Assembly: GCA_963082975.1 (NCBI GenBank) | Contig: OY720348.1 | Span: forward strand, 57,635,461-57,699,460 | From: Labia minor | Taxonomy: Eukaryota > Arthropoda > Insecta > Dermaptera > Spongiphoridae | Reading direction: 5' to 3' | DNA: 64,000 bases | Shown here: piece after piece, positions 11,487-24,085 of the stretch | Layout of the letters: each line of letters opens with the position of its first letter | How positions within the stretch are numbered: position 1 is the stretch's first letter | The notes under the pieces: model-generated | Database searches by the model: none | Told to the model about the DNA's origin: nothing | The model's input: only the letters and a program-made list of their open reading frames with translations | Made by a program: the position numbers and the translations under genes

Positions 11487-11660
11487 TTTTCTCAACCTTG
11501 AAAATGACTCAGGGACCTAAAAACATATAAAAACATCAAAATCTCGACATTGAAAATTTTCCTGATCGCTATACTATCTCTGGCGAGATAGTAAAAAGGA
11601 ATCCACTGGTAAAGTTTTATCCAATCCATCATTCATATGATTGATAAAGTGAACAATTAC
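10737..11660. mobile_element. Family A element interrupted by a family B element
   Basis: The left arm begins at about 10737 (TTAATTCCAAGACACTTAGG), then comes the centre with CCGAACCGAAAAAACC-type repeats and the right arm to GGAATTAAAAA (about 11004). The right arm resumes at 11594 with AAAAGGAATCCACTGG and ends CAATTACC at about 11660. The two halves fit together when the family B insert is removed. Confidence 0.8.
11005..11593 (+). mobile_element. Family B (Helentron-like) element, intact ends
   Basis: Most complete family B copy. The left end TCTGGAGGGTCTCCACTCG folds as a small hairpin, next to a degenerate ACTATCTCGC. The body has TTTGGCTCTTTGTTGATGGC, CGCGTGCTGGCGCGTG and GAAATTCTATATATA-type blocks. 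A (CA)n microsatellite lies at about 11444-11484. The right end CTATCTC-TGGC-GAGATAG is a perfect hairpin. It has no coding capacity. It sits in an A run of the family A copy with no evident target duplication. Confidence 0.8.
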
Positions 11661-12719
11661 CTTCCATTTTTATTGAAAAAAAAACGATGGATTTAACGTC
11701 ATATTTACACATTAAATACTATTGAATTCATGGTGACGAAGCCAATTTCAAGTGGTTACCGCGAAACTGAGCTCGATAGCTCGCTTAATTTTAATTTCGA
11801 ATCTCAATTCTGTCAAAAATATTGAATAGTCGGTGTTGTTTCTTCAGTGATCATGAAATTTTCTTATTTTCCTTTCATAAAATGTTACAATCAATTTTTG
11901 TTATATTATATGAACATGAATAAATTTTTAAAAAATTTATTTTTTCCGATAATAATAAATTTATTAGAAATGTGATTTAATTTTAACGGATTTTTTTTTT
12001 CGTAAAAATATAATATAAGATCAATAGGATTTTTTTTATGGGAACAGATTAATCATTTTGCCTTTATTTTTATGGGACATTGATAACGTTGGTAGAGCTC
12101 CTGCTTTTTGTACAAATATCTGGAAAGGATTAAGGACATAAATATACTTAACTACCAATGAAAATAGTCATTTATGTGACAGATTTATTTATATATTTAT
12201 ATAGTTAAGATTATAAAATGGTCGGAAAGAGGGTAGATAACTTTTTCATTTTAATTTAAATTAATCCGTTTGGATTTTCAAATATTAAATAAATTATTTT
12301 TCGCAGATATTATAATATATAGTATGTAAATATTCTATATTATTTATTTAAAGAATATATTAAATATCCGAAAAGTTCTCAACTTTAACCTGAAATTTTC
12401 CATCCCACTCTCGAACGGTATATGTAAATATGTTGTTTGCTGTGAATATACGAAGTTGCGTGGGTGTAGAAAATATAACAAAATGAAGGTTGCAACCCAC
12501 ACTGTCGACTTTTCGATGCGTGGAAATTGATTTTTAGAAATCTAACAGTAACTAATGATTAGGAGATGATAATAGATAGATTCATCACGCTTGAGTAAAT
12601 ATGTTTGAATTCTTCGTAGAATCTATGGATCAACAAAGTTGAGATCACAAGGGAATTGAGGAAAATTGAATTACGAATTATATCACCTCTAAGCATCCTC
12701 CAACACGATTAGAGTTATA
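11661..12719. other. AT-rich DNA, no gene seen
   Basis: Nothing recognisable on either strand. Confidence 0.4.
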
Positions 12720-12905
12720 AAATCAACGAAGGGCAGGGCACTTGCCTGAGAAAAGGTTAGCAAGGAAAATTGATTAAAGTGAAATCAATTTGAACAGACC
12801 AAGAATACCATGAGCTGACTATAACGAGAGGATGACACAGTTTATGGTTCCAGCAATGTGGTTGCTTTGTCCAAGAACTTTCGAATTTCATAGTGTTACA
12901 AAAAG
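12720..12905 (+). pseudogene. LINE reverse-transcriptase C-terminal relic plus shared tail
   Basis: AACAGACCAAGAATACCATG followed by AACGAGAGGATGACACAG translates as RPRIP-stop-ADYNERMTQ, a decayed form of the GRPRTW-stop-VDEVRRHMRQ relic at 30298-30535. It is followed by the same tail, GTGGTTGCTTTGTCCAAGAA and CTTTCGAATTTC. Confidence 0.55.
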
Positions 12906-12959
12906 AGATAATAATCACAAATTAATATTTGGTGTATTAATTAATTCGTAGAGTTCAAA

Positions 12960-13220
12960 ACAGGTCACCTACATCGAAACGACCAATTGGAGGTCCTTTC
13001 TCACCCGCCGCACTCTCCAGACATTGCTCCATCTGATTACCACATGTTTCGGTTGATGAGCCATGGCCTGTCCGAGCAACACTTCACTTCTTATGAAGAT
13101 TGTAAAAAATGTGTCGATTCTTGGATTGCCTCTAAAGACGATTCGTTCATCAGACACGGTCTCAATTTTCAGAAAAAAAAACGCTACGAATTAATTCAAA
13201 CAGCCTATATATTGAGATAA
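12960..13220 (+). pseudogene. mariner transposase C-terminal fragment
   Basis: A frame from 12987 to 13220 gives HPPHSPDIAPSDYHMFRLMS followed by HGLSEQHFTSYEDCKKCVDS and WIASKDDSFIRHGLNFQKKK. The SPDIAPSDYH-F block is the mariner signature that holds the third catalytic aspartate of the DDD triad. The N-terminal DNA-binding domain and the first two aspartates are missing, so this is a dead fragment of roughly the last 75 residues of a usually ~345-residue protein. No terminal repeat is identified at either side. It lies in presumed intronic DNA and belongs to a different lineage from the copy at 17224. Confidence 0.88.
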
Positions 13221-14324
13221 GATAGATAACTAAACAATCCAAGAATTTGGATTGTGAGAAAGGGTTGGCAGATGAAAGAGAGCTAATATTCCCTTTTTTC
13301 TAACCTCTCTGTAAGTTTTTTCTTTTAATTAATTATATGTGAGACAGAAAAGTTTTACCATACGAAAATAAATTTTCAAATTAGAAAACAATGAAACGAT
13401 CAAATCCAGCGAAAAGACCGAATCCTTTTCATTAATGTTCTTGTTACGGAAAATGTTTTTACCCTGCTAACTTATTCCAGACCTCTTTGTTTATTCCGTT
13501 TATCAGGTTTTTAAACTGACTTTGATCATCGCCCAGGGACTCTCCCCTTTCCTGTTTCCTTCTTCAAACGACTTTAGTTAGTTCCCAATCCCTATTCATT
13601 CCCCATTTACTCTACTTCTACTTTTTTATCCGCATATGTCTATCCCACACACTCTATTTACTTTTTTTATTTTTATTTTTTTTTTTTAATTCGAAAAAAA
13701 TGAATGGAAAATTAATTTATTCTAATTTTAAAATATTCTTCACACAAATAAATCATTTTCTTTGAAATGTATATTATTTACATGCATTTATTTTAAATGA
13801 TTGTAAATAACATGGACATATAATAATATTTTAGCTAATTCAGCTAATGTAAAATTTTATTATTTTCCTTGGATGTATGTTTTCTGTAAATATTTCATTA
13901 TAATTATTTTATTATGAATTTATTTGAATATGAACATTATTCGGAGAGGGAGCGAAAAAATTTGTTACTAACGCCATTATTTTGATATTCTATATGCGGA
14001 TGACAAAACAGAACATGGTTGGTTGCCTACGTTCCAAGGCTATCCACATTTGTGGTTCGTTTACCTTCTCTTTAATGTTGTGTATTGGTTTTGCCAGAAT
14101 AAAATCTCATAACATTGTAGGGCTTTTTATAAATGAAAAGATGACGTTTTATAGTTTATTGAAGTTGAAATATTAATTAAATCTCGAATTGTTCATCCCT
14201 GTATATTAGAGATGTTGAAGTACTGGAATGATAGGGTTCAGAGGAAATAATGTAATATTTGTAGCTCTATAATGTAATAGTACCTGCTTCACCAAATCAA
14301 TTTTGATAATTATCCCAATTTTAA
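13221..14324. other. AT-rich DNA, no gene seen
   Basis: Pyrimidine-rich 13520-13690, then AT-rich. The ORF at 13982-14176 shows no family resemblance. Confidence 0.4.
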
Positions 14325-14410
14325 TCCCGAAGACAGGGTTGACATCCCATAAACCCCAGGTAGAGAAATTCCCTTGCCAGGCCCGGGACTTGTACCACTC
14401 CGTTAACCCC
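14325..14410 (-). repeat. SINE fragment (family D)
   Basis: On the - strand it reads from a CCCGGGCCTGGCAAGGGAAT block to CTACCTGGGGTTTATGGGAT, i.e. the B-box side and early body of the SINE also seen at 23895 and 46133. Confidence 0.6.
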
Positions 14411-15403
14411 AGGATCTAATAATAATCTAAATATAATTTGCATAATGTTTTGATATCAAAAAATGAAATTGAAATGGACATTTTAAAAATTAATTCAAGA
14501 GGGCGCCACTAATCAACAACCCCTTGTATTTATGCAATAAAAAATAAAATCGTATAGTTTCATAACTACAATAACAATAAAATATTAGTTGTGATCACTA
14601 CTAACAGAAGAGGAGAATGCATACTCGAAAAACAATAAAAAAATATATAATATATATTTAAAATTAGAATTTGTTCAAAAGTTATTTAAGATTCCTGAAA
14701 TTCCTCATCGCTCGGCCTATAATAGTCAAAATAACAAAACAAACCAAAAATAATAGAATAAAAAAATGTTAATAAGTAAATAAATATTTCCATTTTAAAA
14801 CAGTTATTTCTTTTTATGTGAGGAATAACTATTCTTAATTCTCTTTAATATTTATTCGATTTAGGAAGCGGGATTTTTCTGTACAAAAGAAATACATAAC
14901 ATTTTCAATAAATAATAATATAGTAATAATTTCTATTAATGTTTTTTCTTTATTCTTTGCTCTGTAATTTCACCAGGCTTTTAACATTGTCTTTTTACTA
15001 AAGAGAATAAATAAATCGAATCCCACCCACTCTTTGGATGTACGCCGATTTGCATTTGAATAACTATGCGAGGCTTGACAAAGGAAATTACATCGAAAAT
15101 TGCTGTTAGTTTACATTTTTCTTTAAGTTCTATTATTTGGCTTTAGGAAACAAAAATGCATTAATATATTTGATATAAAAAAAAATCTGAAAAATTTCAA
15201 ATAAATTACCTATGAATTTAATTATAGATGTAAATTTCTCTGATATTGTGCATAATTTAAATATGACAGAATGAAAAGAATTAAAATATAAAATTCTAGT
15301 CTAGTGGACTTTTTGTCTGTATTGATTTTTGTTTTATTCCATTTATGTATTACAGAATATCAGATCTAAATAAACACAAACTAGTATGGTGTATATAATA
15401 TTC

Positions 15404-15443
<40 letters not shown>

Positions 15444-17223
15444 GCATTTCACAAAAATATCAATAATCCAATAGGCTTAGTATTTTAATAATGTCAAATA
15501 ATTTTTCAACCAAATGTTTTTTTATTTTCTTTACAAAATAAAAAGGATATGTTTAGAGATGTGTAAAAAAAAGTCGTCAAATGAAAAATAAAAAAGGCGA
15601 ATAATCATATTTTCATGTAAAGGACTGGAACGCTACTTTTTGGCTTAAATTTCGATTTTACCCAATTTGTGGAAAATATTCCAAATATAATATGTACAAT
15701 ATATATTGGGAGAAAGAGAGAGAAGTCTAGAGTTTCATAATTTAAATTTGAAAATTTTTTCACTTATCTTTACTTTGTCCCATAACTAATTAAAAATATT
15801 TTCCACAATATTCTTATTTATATAAATTTCTCTTGCGTTAAATTACTTATGAAACATTAATCAATATATATATATATATATATATACATACACACACACA
15901 CTCTCGGAATGCCACAGTCAACATTTTAAATGCGTTGGAGCACTTTATAACGCAAAATTTAATACAGATTCTTTGATCCATTTTTTTTTTAAGTAAAAAC
16001 CGAAGAACACAAAAACGTGACTAACTTTTTCAGTTGTCAGAAACAAACTACTAATCCAAAGTGGCTAATAATGTCAACATATGAGAAACAAATGTGTACC
16101 AACATATCAAAAAAAAATTCGATAATCGAATGTACACAGCCCGTGAAAATTCAAAATTCACCTTTTCTTTTGAACAGACCTCGTATTCAATACAAACATT
16201 TATGAATAATTGTCAATTTGTCATTTTTGTGAAATAGAAATATTAAAACTTAATGTTTATTTTTAAATTTTCAAATTTTTTTAATTTATCATTTTAATAC
16301 ATCATTTCAAAATATGAAAAGTGTGTAATTAAAAGATAATATAAATAAATAAATTATTATAATCAAGATTATAAAGAATATATATATATATATATATACA
16401 TTTATATTAAATATATTAAATAAAAAGTTTATTTTGGATTATATATATATATATATATATATATAATTTAAGATATATTAATTCTGTAACCCTTTAGTGT
16501 TATTGTTTTATATTTTACTTTGTAATTTTTTTTTATTTTAAAAGCAACTCATATTCATTTGTACCGGATAGGGTATTTTTTTTTTAATTTTATATCTTAC
16601 AACATTATTATATCTCTAAAATGTCATTCCGCCAGTGAAAATAGTAGAGAAAAAAGGGAGAGAGAGAAAGAGAGGTGAATTGAAACGAGATGGGTTTTTT
16701 ATTTTAAGAGAATCATAATCTTTTTATGATTCGCTTGCATTTATCGTATTGTGTTTGATAGAGAAACAAAAAAAATATGCCAGCTCCCATTTGACATTTT
16801 TATGTTACTCTCCTAATATGCTCACTTTAAATGTTTATTAACTAGTCATCTTTTTTTTTAAACATCAACAATTTGAATTTTAAAAGAGAAGACTAAAATG
16901 TGACCTTAGAGAAAGATTAATCCCCGAATTATTATGTTTTTATTTTTCATTTCTATGTACATAGGTAATTCCTAACCAAAGGTAGGAAAAAATTTCACTC
17001 TCAGGCCCAGGATTTGTAAGCATGTTACTCCGGAGTGGTGGCTAAAATAATATAATTGCTACTTTCGACATCTATTCGTGAAGATACGAAGAATTAATGC
17101 AAACAAACTAACCTAACTATTAAATTCGATGTTTTTTTATATTATTGAATTATTCAGTATACATAGACAATCATGAAATGCTCAAAATTGAATTTTTGAC
17201 ATTCATTACTTTTATTATTTGAT
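14411..17223. other. AT-rich DNA with long (TA)n tracts; no gene
   Basis: (TA)n microsatellites lie at about 15407-15440, 15863-15886, 16379-16396 and 16439-16465. 16975-17045 (TCTCAGGCCCAGGATTTGTA) is a probable SINE scrap on the - strand. The ORF at 16017-16205 is unremarkable. Confidence 0.45.
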
Positions 17224-17770
17224 TTGAAGAAATCTTATGCCGAAGCCCATCAAATACTTCTAGAAAATTATGGTGATGCTGCTCCGTCATATCACAATTG
17301 TTGGTTTTGGTTTAAAAGATTTAAAAGTCGGCCTAGAGGATCAAAAAAGTCGAAGACAATGAATTGCAAGATTTATTAGACGAAAACCCAGCTCAAACTC
17401 TCAAAGAACTAGCAGTAGAATAAAATGTTCCGAGACGTTTTCATACAATGAGAAAGATCCAAAAAGAGGAAATATGGCTAACATACGAATTGACTGAAAC
17501 ATAACGGTTTTATTGATGCCAGGCAAAAAGCTTCACCTAGCGTACTCACCAGACATAGCGCCTTCTGATTACCACTTGTTCAGATCTATAGCTTGGATGG
17601 AACACGGTTTAGAAATGCAGAAGAAATGCGAAAATGGATCGATGATTCGATCGCTCCCAAAACAACATCGATTTGTTGCAAGGAAGATGGGTAAAAGTAG
17701 TAGAAAATGATGGAAAATATTTTGATTAATATATATTGTACAAATTTTTCTGAATAAATGCCTTTTAAAG
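17224..17770 (+). pseudogene. mariner transposase pseudogene with internal deletion
   Basis: The 5' part reads KSYAEAHQILLENYGDAAPS, a helix-turn-helix region typical of mariner. After a frameshift comes EDNELQDLLDENPAQTLKEL with in-frame stops, then QKEEIWLTYELTE. The centre of the transposase is missing. At about 17530 it resumes with LAYSPDIAPSDYHLFRSIAW (third catalytic Asp block), and after another shift ends VVENDGKYFD-stop, as in many mariners. Frameshifts, stops and loss of the middle make it inactive. Confidence 0.88.
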
Positions 17771-18898
17771 TGAAAAAATGATCAGAATACATGCAAGCCC
17801 CTAATATATACATATATAGATGTGTGTTACGGTATATCTTAAATTGTATATAAAATATTACAATAAATAAATAAATGAGAGATTTATGTATGATAATAAA
17901 TTTCAACTATTTTACTTTATTAACATAAAAGTTCAGAAAATAAAATTGAATTTTTATAACATATATTTTCTTTTATATATATATATATATATATACGAAT
18001 TAGAATTTAAATTCATAAATTAATTTAATAATAATAATATTTTAATTTTGATTCAAAATTGATTTTCATTAGCTTTAATTAATTAAAATTAATTTGTTTA
18101 TTTAAGTTTTTTATGAAAATTCTAGTAATACCCGACTCCAAGGACCGAATTTTAATTAATTATTTATTATTTAAACAACTCCTAAATCCAAATTATCTAA
18201 ATGAATTAAGTGAAAAGTTGTCAAATTAGTTTTCACTGAAAAGTTGAATTACTAAAATAATCATCTACTTGAAATTACCTAAATTTTATTTATACAGTAA
18301 ACTTTTTAATCAACATTAAAAAACTTTAATTTTAAACCAATCGTCCGGTTCCGATCCTGACCAGAGGCTATATTACAAAACTCAAAAACACTGCTTTTTT
18401 CATTTTCCATTTAATTTCTACAATTAAATTGTAAAAATAATTTTTAAAAATAGATTGATTTTGAATTTTTTGAACAATGATTAAAATAATATTCTAGATT
18501 CTAGAATGAATTAGCAACCTTTTTGTAATTCGGGACAAAATTGAAAATAATCGAAATTATTAAAAAAACTTTGAGTAAAATTATATAAAAATATTTATTT
18601 TATTATAGATTTTCGTTTTAACATTTAGAATTTTGGCATATTGACATAATTTAATATAAATAATGAATATTAACAAAAATTAGGGATTAATATCATTTCA
18701 AAATTCAACTCCTTAAAAACTCAAAATTATTTTACATTATTTCATTTAAATTTCTAATGAAATAAATTAAAAAATTTGATAACTTTTTTAGTTTAATTGA
18801 TAGCACTGCCTATATCAAGCTCGTTAATACAGTTTAAAACTTAATTTTTCAAAAAAAAAAAATAAAATTATTTATTAATTTAATTAAATGAATCAAGT
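17771..18898. other. AT-rich DNA, no gene seen
   Basis: (TA)n tract at about 17969-17994. Nothing else recognisable. Confidence 0.4.
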
Positions 18899-18991
18899 GG
18901 AGGGTCGGATAAAATTATATCGCTGCTAAGGACGGTTGAAGGAATGTGGTTACTGTGGTCAAGAACTTTCAAGTTCAGTAACATCTGAGAA
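18899..18991 (+). repeat. LINE/SINE 3' tail fragment
   Basis: GGAATGTGGTTACTGTGGTC then AAGAACTTTCAAGTTCAGTA is the tail shared by the LINE and SINE copies in this window. It ends in an AAATAAATAAATAA run typical of retroposed 3' ends. Confidence 0.6.
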
Positions 18992-19420
18992 ATAAATAAA
19001 TAACTCTGTTTTCATAAGATGAAGTTCAAAATGTTGTGGTGATTAATTTATTAATGCTAAATAAAAATATTCTTGAAATAAAGTATTTATTTATAAATTG
19101 TATCTCATAGATATTAAAAATGTGCCTAGTCCGGAGGTAACTTACTCTCCCTAAACAATTAGAAACAAAAACTATGATAGGTAGTTTCCCCTGAGTCCCC
19201 ACCCCCTCCCAAGATATATATTTATCGAAATTGCATTATCTAATTTTATCATCTCTGAATGAATCATTTTAGCAAAATAACTCATTTTTTAATTTTCATT
19301 TGAAGTGCAAAATAAATTTTACTTAACCTATATTCTTATATATTATTATAATTGAAATTAATGGTAATTCGGTAAAATGGTAATTCAGTATTTTTTCATA
19401 ATTTAAAGTGCAAAATAATT

Positions 19421-19560
19421 GTGTGTGTGTGTGTATGTAGACAAGATTACACAAAAATGGTTTGAGCTAGAATAATGAAATTTAGTAAACGGGCATTATT
19501 CAAAATTCGTAGTTTTCTATCAACTTTTGAGAATAGTAGCTCATTTGGAAGGGTATTTCA
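19421..19560 (-). mobile_element. Family B fragment
   Basis: (GT)n followed by AAAAATGGTTTGAGCTAG, GAATAATGAAATTTAG and AGTTTTCTATCAACTTTTGA, the middle block of family B read on the - strand. Confidence 0.75.
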
Positions 19561-20633
19561 TAAATTTGTGCAACTCAAAAATATAGTATTAAGACAAAGT
19601 CTTCTTATTTCAATAAAATGTAATCAGTGAAAATTATGTTAAAAACCTTAAATCCTATGATCGGAGAGAATAAAATTGTAATTAATTTTAATTCAAAATT
19701 TCGAAATTTCATAATTACTGCGTAATGTGATTTTTACTTAGAAATATTTTGGTATATGATTAAGAGAGATGTCTGGGTTTGAATCCTCCATTAATTCAAT
19801 TCGAAAAAATAAAATAAATAAATATTATTAACAAATCGTTTTGTCTTTGTTTATTTTTTTATACTTTTTCAAATCAAAGACAATAATTTATAAAATGTGC
19901 ATGGTTTATTAAATATAAACCAATCTCGATTTGTTCAAGTTTAAAAAATTGATTTATAAGTTTTTAAAAAATTTACAGTTTTTTTTTTTAATTAGTATAA
20001 AAATTAATTCATATAAATAAATGAATGGGATTGAATCGATGTGGTAATATTTTATTCATTCATTGAAAATTAAAATTACTATTATTTATTATTTATTTCC
20101 TGGAGGAAAAGTTAAAATTTGATAAGCGAAATGTGTGTTTCACATTTTAATTCAATGTATTCATATTTAAAAGTGGGATATAAATAGAATCAAAGCTAAT
20201 AAATGAATGCGGCCTATTTTAAATATAAACTCCCCCCCTCTTCTCTCCTCCCCACCCCCTCCCAACTTGCTCTTTCTCTCTCTCATTCACACACACATAC
20301 ATTTTTAATCTTGCTTTCTTATAGAAAAATAGAACAGGTATATTAAAAAAAAATTGCTATATAGTTTGTTATATTTTAATCAAATCAAATATATGTAGGT
20401 ATAAGTTGAATTAGAAATAGAATTACTAGTAATCACGGCTCAAAGGGTAAATTAGTGAAGTCAACGTGTCTATCGGTTTTTTTTTTCATTATTTATGCTC
20501 TTGATAGGCCATCAATCAATTGTCTCTCGAAATTTTAATGATTCATAAAAATGAACATTCTTCATGGACAGGGAGAATCGTTTTTCTAAGGATCGTTTTT
20601 ATTCTTAATGATTTATTATTATTATTATTATTT
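19561..20633. other. AT-rich DNA, no gene seen
   Basis: A C/T-rich stretch lies at 20231-20300 and an (ATT)n tract just before the family C element at 20620. No coding signal. Confidence 0.4.
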
Positions 20634-21172
20634 CAGTGAACGCTCTATATAAGCAACTCATTTGAACCAATTTCAATAAAAAAGTATCTTATTGGTAAAA
20701 GTTGCTTATAAGGAAAAATTGAATTTAAAGCAAAAAAATATTAATTAATTAACAGAAACCATGAGAAATTCTAGTAACTATTCTAATTAACAGAAATTAA
20801 CTTCAATACTGGCAAAACACAAACATATTCTAATAACAGGATTTTTTACACATTGAGGTTATGTTGCTGTAAACAGTTGTCAACTGAAATATTTAACTTA
20901 TACAGAACAATTGAATAAAAAAAAGTTTTTCCTATTTCTTTTAATAACTAAACTGTGTCAGAATAAATATAAATAACTATTCTAATTAACAGAAATTAAC
21001 TTCAATACTGGCAGCACAAAACATAAACAAATTCCAACAACAGAATTTTTTAAAATTTGAGGTTATTTTGTTGTGAACAGCTGTCAACTTAAATATTTAG
21101 CTTTAAAAAAAAATAAGTTGCTTATTCAGAACAGGTGAAGTAAAAAAAGATGCTGGTATAGAGCGTTCACTG
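20634..21172. mobile_element. Two family C MITEs fused head to tail
   Basis: Starts CAGTGAACGCTCTATATAAG and ends GAGCGTTCACTG. The internal blocks (TAACAGAAATTAACTTCAAT, then GAGGTTATGTTG / GAGGTTATTTTG, then CAGTTGTCAACT / CAGCTGTCAACT) occur twice, about 190-200 bases apart. The span is therefore about 540 bases instead of about 325-390, which implies an internal tandem duplication or insertion into an earlier copy. Confidence 0.75.
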
Positions 21173-21856
21173 TTTTATTATTACTATTATTAATAAACAA
21201 AATAAGAGAAAACAAACTCCCATTATGAATGCTCTTATCTCATAATAATGTGAAATCGATTGTTTCTTATAGAAAACCGCTGCATAAAATTCTATTTCAT
21301 TTGCAGACAAAAAGGAATACAGAATGTACCTCTACATAAGACAATACTGTTTGAAAAGAGAAATTACTCGCATATTTCAATAATTCACTGGGAGGTTACC
21401 ACAGCATCTTAAGTTAATTAACATGCATAATTGAGTTTTCCCCTTTCATCAGGTTCTATTCCTAAAGGCACAAGTTTAAATACATCGACTTATTTCTATA
21501 ATTTATCACGATACATTTTCATGGGAAAAATCAATAACTATTCTAATTATATCGCCAATATGTAGTTGTTTTTTAAAGTCTTGAAATAAGTTTGAAAATA
21601 AAATGAAATAAGTTCATTTCACCAATCCGATTAAAGTTAACTTTGTTGTAAAAAGAAAGATGAGTGTATTAGAAAAAAAAATCAAAAATTGGGGTGGAAT
21701 AATCGATACTTCTCTTTCATTTTGATAGAAAAGAGAGAGAAATTTAATAAATCCTTAAACACGAATGTATTATATAATTAATTTAATATATTGATACAAT
21801 TTATAATCAAATTCTTTATGATTGATTATCTTACTTTTTCTCTTCCTACTATTGCA

Positions 21857-21890
<34 letters not shown>

Positions 21891-23894
21891 CTCTTCTACA
21901 AATTTTGAATGGTTAATAAAATACTTTTTATATTCATCTACTCAAATTCCAATACATTTTTTATACTTGTATTGGATGACAATTGATGTTTATACAATTG
22001 TTTAAAATATACATTCATTAATTAAATTTAACTAATTAATTTACAATAAGAAAATCAAAAAATAAATATCAATTAATTCATCAATATATATATATATATA
22101 TATATGTATGCACGATTTTTGACAGTACATTAAATAGAAATTAAACATATTTACCTTCTTACCTTTTGTTAAATAGTGAAGCCAAATATACTTTTAGATA
22201 TTTATATCTTTTTGTATCTTGGCGAATTTATTGGGCCCCTTGTTATGGATATACTCAATATATATATCATTATTTGAACATAGAATATAGTTTGTATCTC
22301 AATAAAAAATAATTATTTAATTATTTTGTATAAAATCATTAAGAATTCATAGTAACGGACAGGCACAAAGAAACTCTCCGTTCGCATTTGGCAATGAATA
22401 TAAAAAACTGAATTCAAACAATTCCCACACTTATTCAAATAAATTTTTATAAATTTAATTTAAACAATAAACTGATATATTATATATTTTTAATTTAATG
22501 ATTAAATTTTAAAAAAAAATAAAATTAAAATAAAAACCGACAGAAATTAAAATATTTTAATAATAAATTTAATAATAATAATAATAATAAAATAAATAAT
22601 AAAATTCGTCGCATTTAACAACTACTGTAGCCTGTAGCTCTAAGTATTTATGTAAAATATAATAATTACATCCTGTGACATTTTGATCTTTTTATTTTAT
22701 TAAAAATATTATGTATATATATACAATATTTGTTCTCATTGGCTTGTTAGATATATGGGGGAAAATGTGATCATCACTAGTAATATAAAATGTTTCGGTA
22801 TAATTAATTTAAAAATTGACAAAGTTGAAGTTTTCAAAAGAAGATTGCTTGTTTATGATGTTTTTATGGGATTAGAATTAGTCGCAAGGATATATCCAAA
22901 AATTAAGAAATAATTTAATTAAATTAACATACCCAGTCATGAATAATAATATGTCATTTCAAAAAAAATCGTTTTCTTTTTCAGGTGGTCTGCCAATTAG
23001 TATAGTAAATTTTTCCTTATTCCTTATTGTTAACCAAAACAAATGAAAAAAAAACTGAGAATAAAAAATTAAATTACAAAAGGCTGACTACTTTTTCTAC
23101 AAGCACAACGAATTCTATTTTGTTTATCTCAGCTCTCTTTTTTCCCATTTTTATTTTCCTTTTCTATAGTAAGAGTCTTGAACTTCTAGAGGTCCAGACT
23201 AAAGAATACCCTTCAATTTAGATATTTTTGAATTTAACAAGGAGAGTTATTATGTCTATTGACATAAATTGTAAACAATTATTTGAAGAAAGTTTTCTTT
23301 AAAATTGTTCATGTTACACTCGTAAACTTTTATTTTATAGATTTTTTTTTATTCATTTAAACATTTTAAATTTTCTTTGTACATTAAAACAAATACAATA
23401 ATAGTAATAATAATAATAATAATAATAGTAAAACCACTACAAAGAGAATGTTTTTATGAATTTTTTATAAAGCTACATAGTCGGTTGCACTGAATGGACG
23501 GGAGAAAATTTCGATAAAGGAATAAAGTAAGTGAGCCTAAACAAGAAACTACTTCGCTATGGTACAGAGACCAATCGTATATTTTATATACTTATATAAA
23601 AAGAAATTCGTGAATAAATTAACGTCTAAGAAAAATAAATACAGTTAGTAGTAGTAATTAAAATAATTTGACAAATAAAAAGAAGATAATTTGAACGAAT
23701 TATTATTTATATTTAATAGTTTGATGTTATTATACAAGATATATTAACAATTAGATTACGGCTGTTTGAATATATATTTCTTTGAAGAATTTACAAACCG
23801 ATAAAACAATGAAATAACGGGGGATTCCTGGTCATTGCATAAAGAGAAATTTCATGATCTATATGCAGTTCCAAATAAATTAAACTTATTTTAA
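21173..23894. other. AT-rich DNA with microsatellites; no gene
   Basis: (TA)n at about 21860-21889 and 22084-22105; (AAT)n at about 22569-22592 and 23405-23428. The ORF at 23027-23221 is low-complexity. No splice-bounded island is seen on either strand. Confidence 0.45.
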
Positions 23895-24085
23895 TTACAA
23901 AGGCGCCACAGGGTGGGAGGTAGCAAAGCTGCCTCACATTCTCGTGGTCCCTGGTTTAAGTCCCGGGCCTGGCAGGTACTATATATGAAAGGGAATTAGG
24001 AGAGGTTAAGTATGGTGTGAATAAAAGGGATAGTTGAAGTAATGATTGTGTTATGACCAAGAACTTTTGAGTTTAGTAGAGATAA
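23895..24085 (+). repeat. tRNA-derived SINE (family D)
   Basis: The head GGGTGGGAGGTAGCAAAGCT and, about 35 bases on, GGTTTAAGTCCCGGGCC resemble the A and B boxes of a tRNA-type RNA polymerase III promoter. The body is short and the 3' part TATGACCAAGAACTTTTGAG matches the LINE tail. The middle is deleted relative to the copies at 30838 and 46133. Confidence 0.7.

Noticed and set aside
17586..17906. 106-codon - strand ORF
   Set aside because: Partly antisense to the mariner relic and partly low-complexity I/Y/F-rich sequence.
23027..23221. 64-codon ORF with a hydrophobic segment
   Set aside because: Compositionally AT-driven; no splice context or family resemblance.
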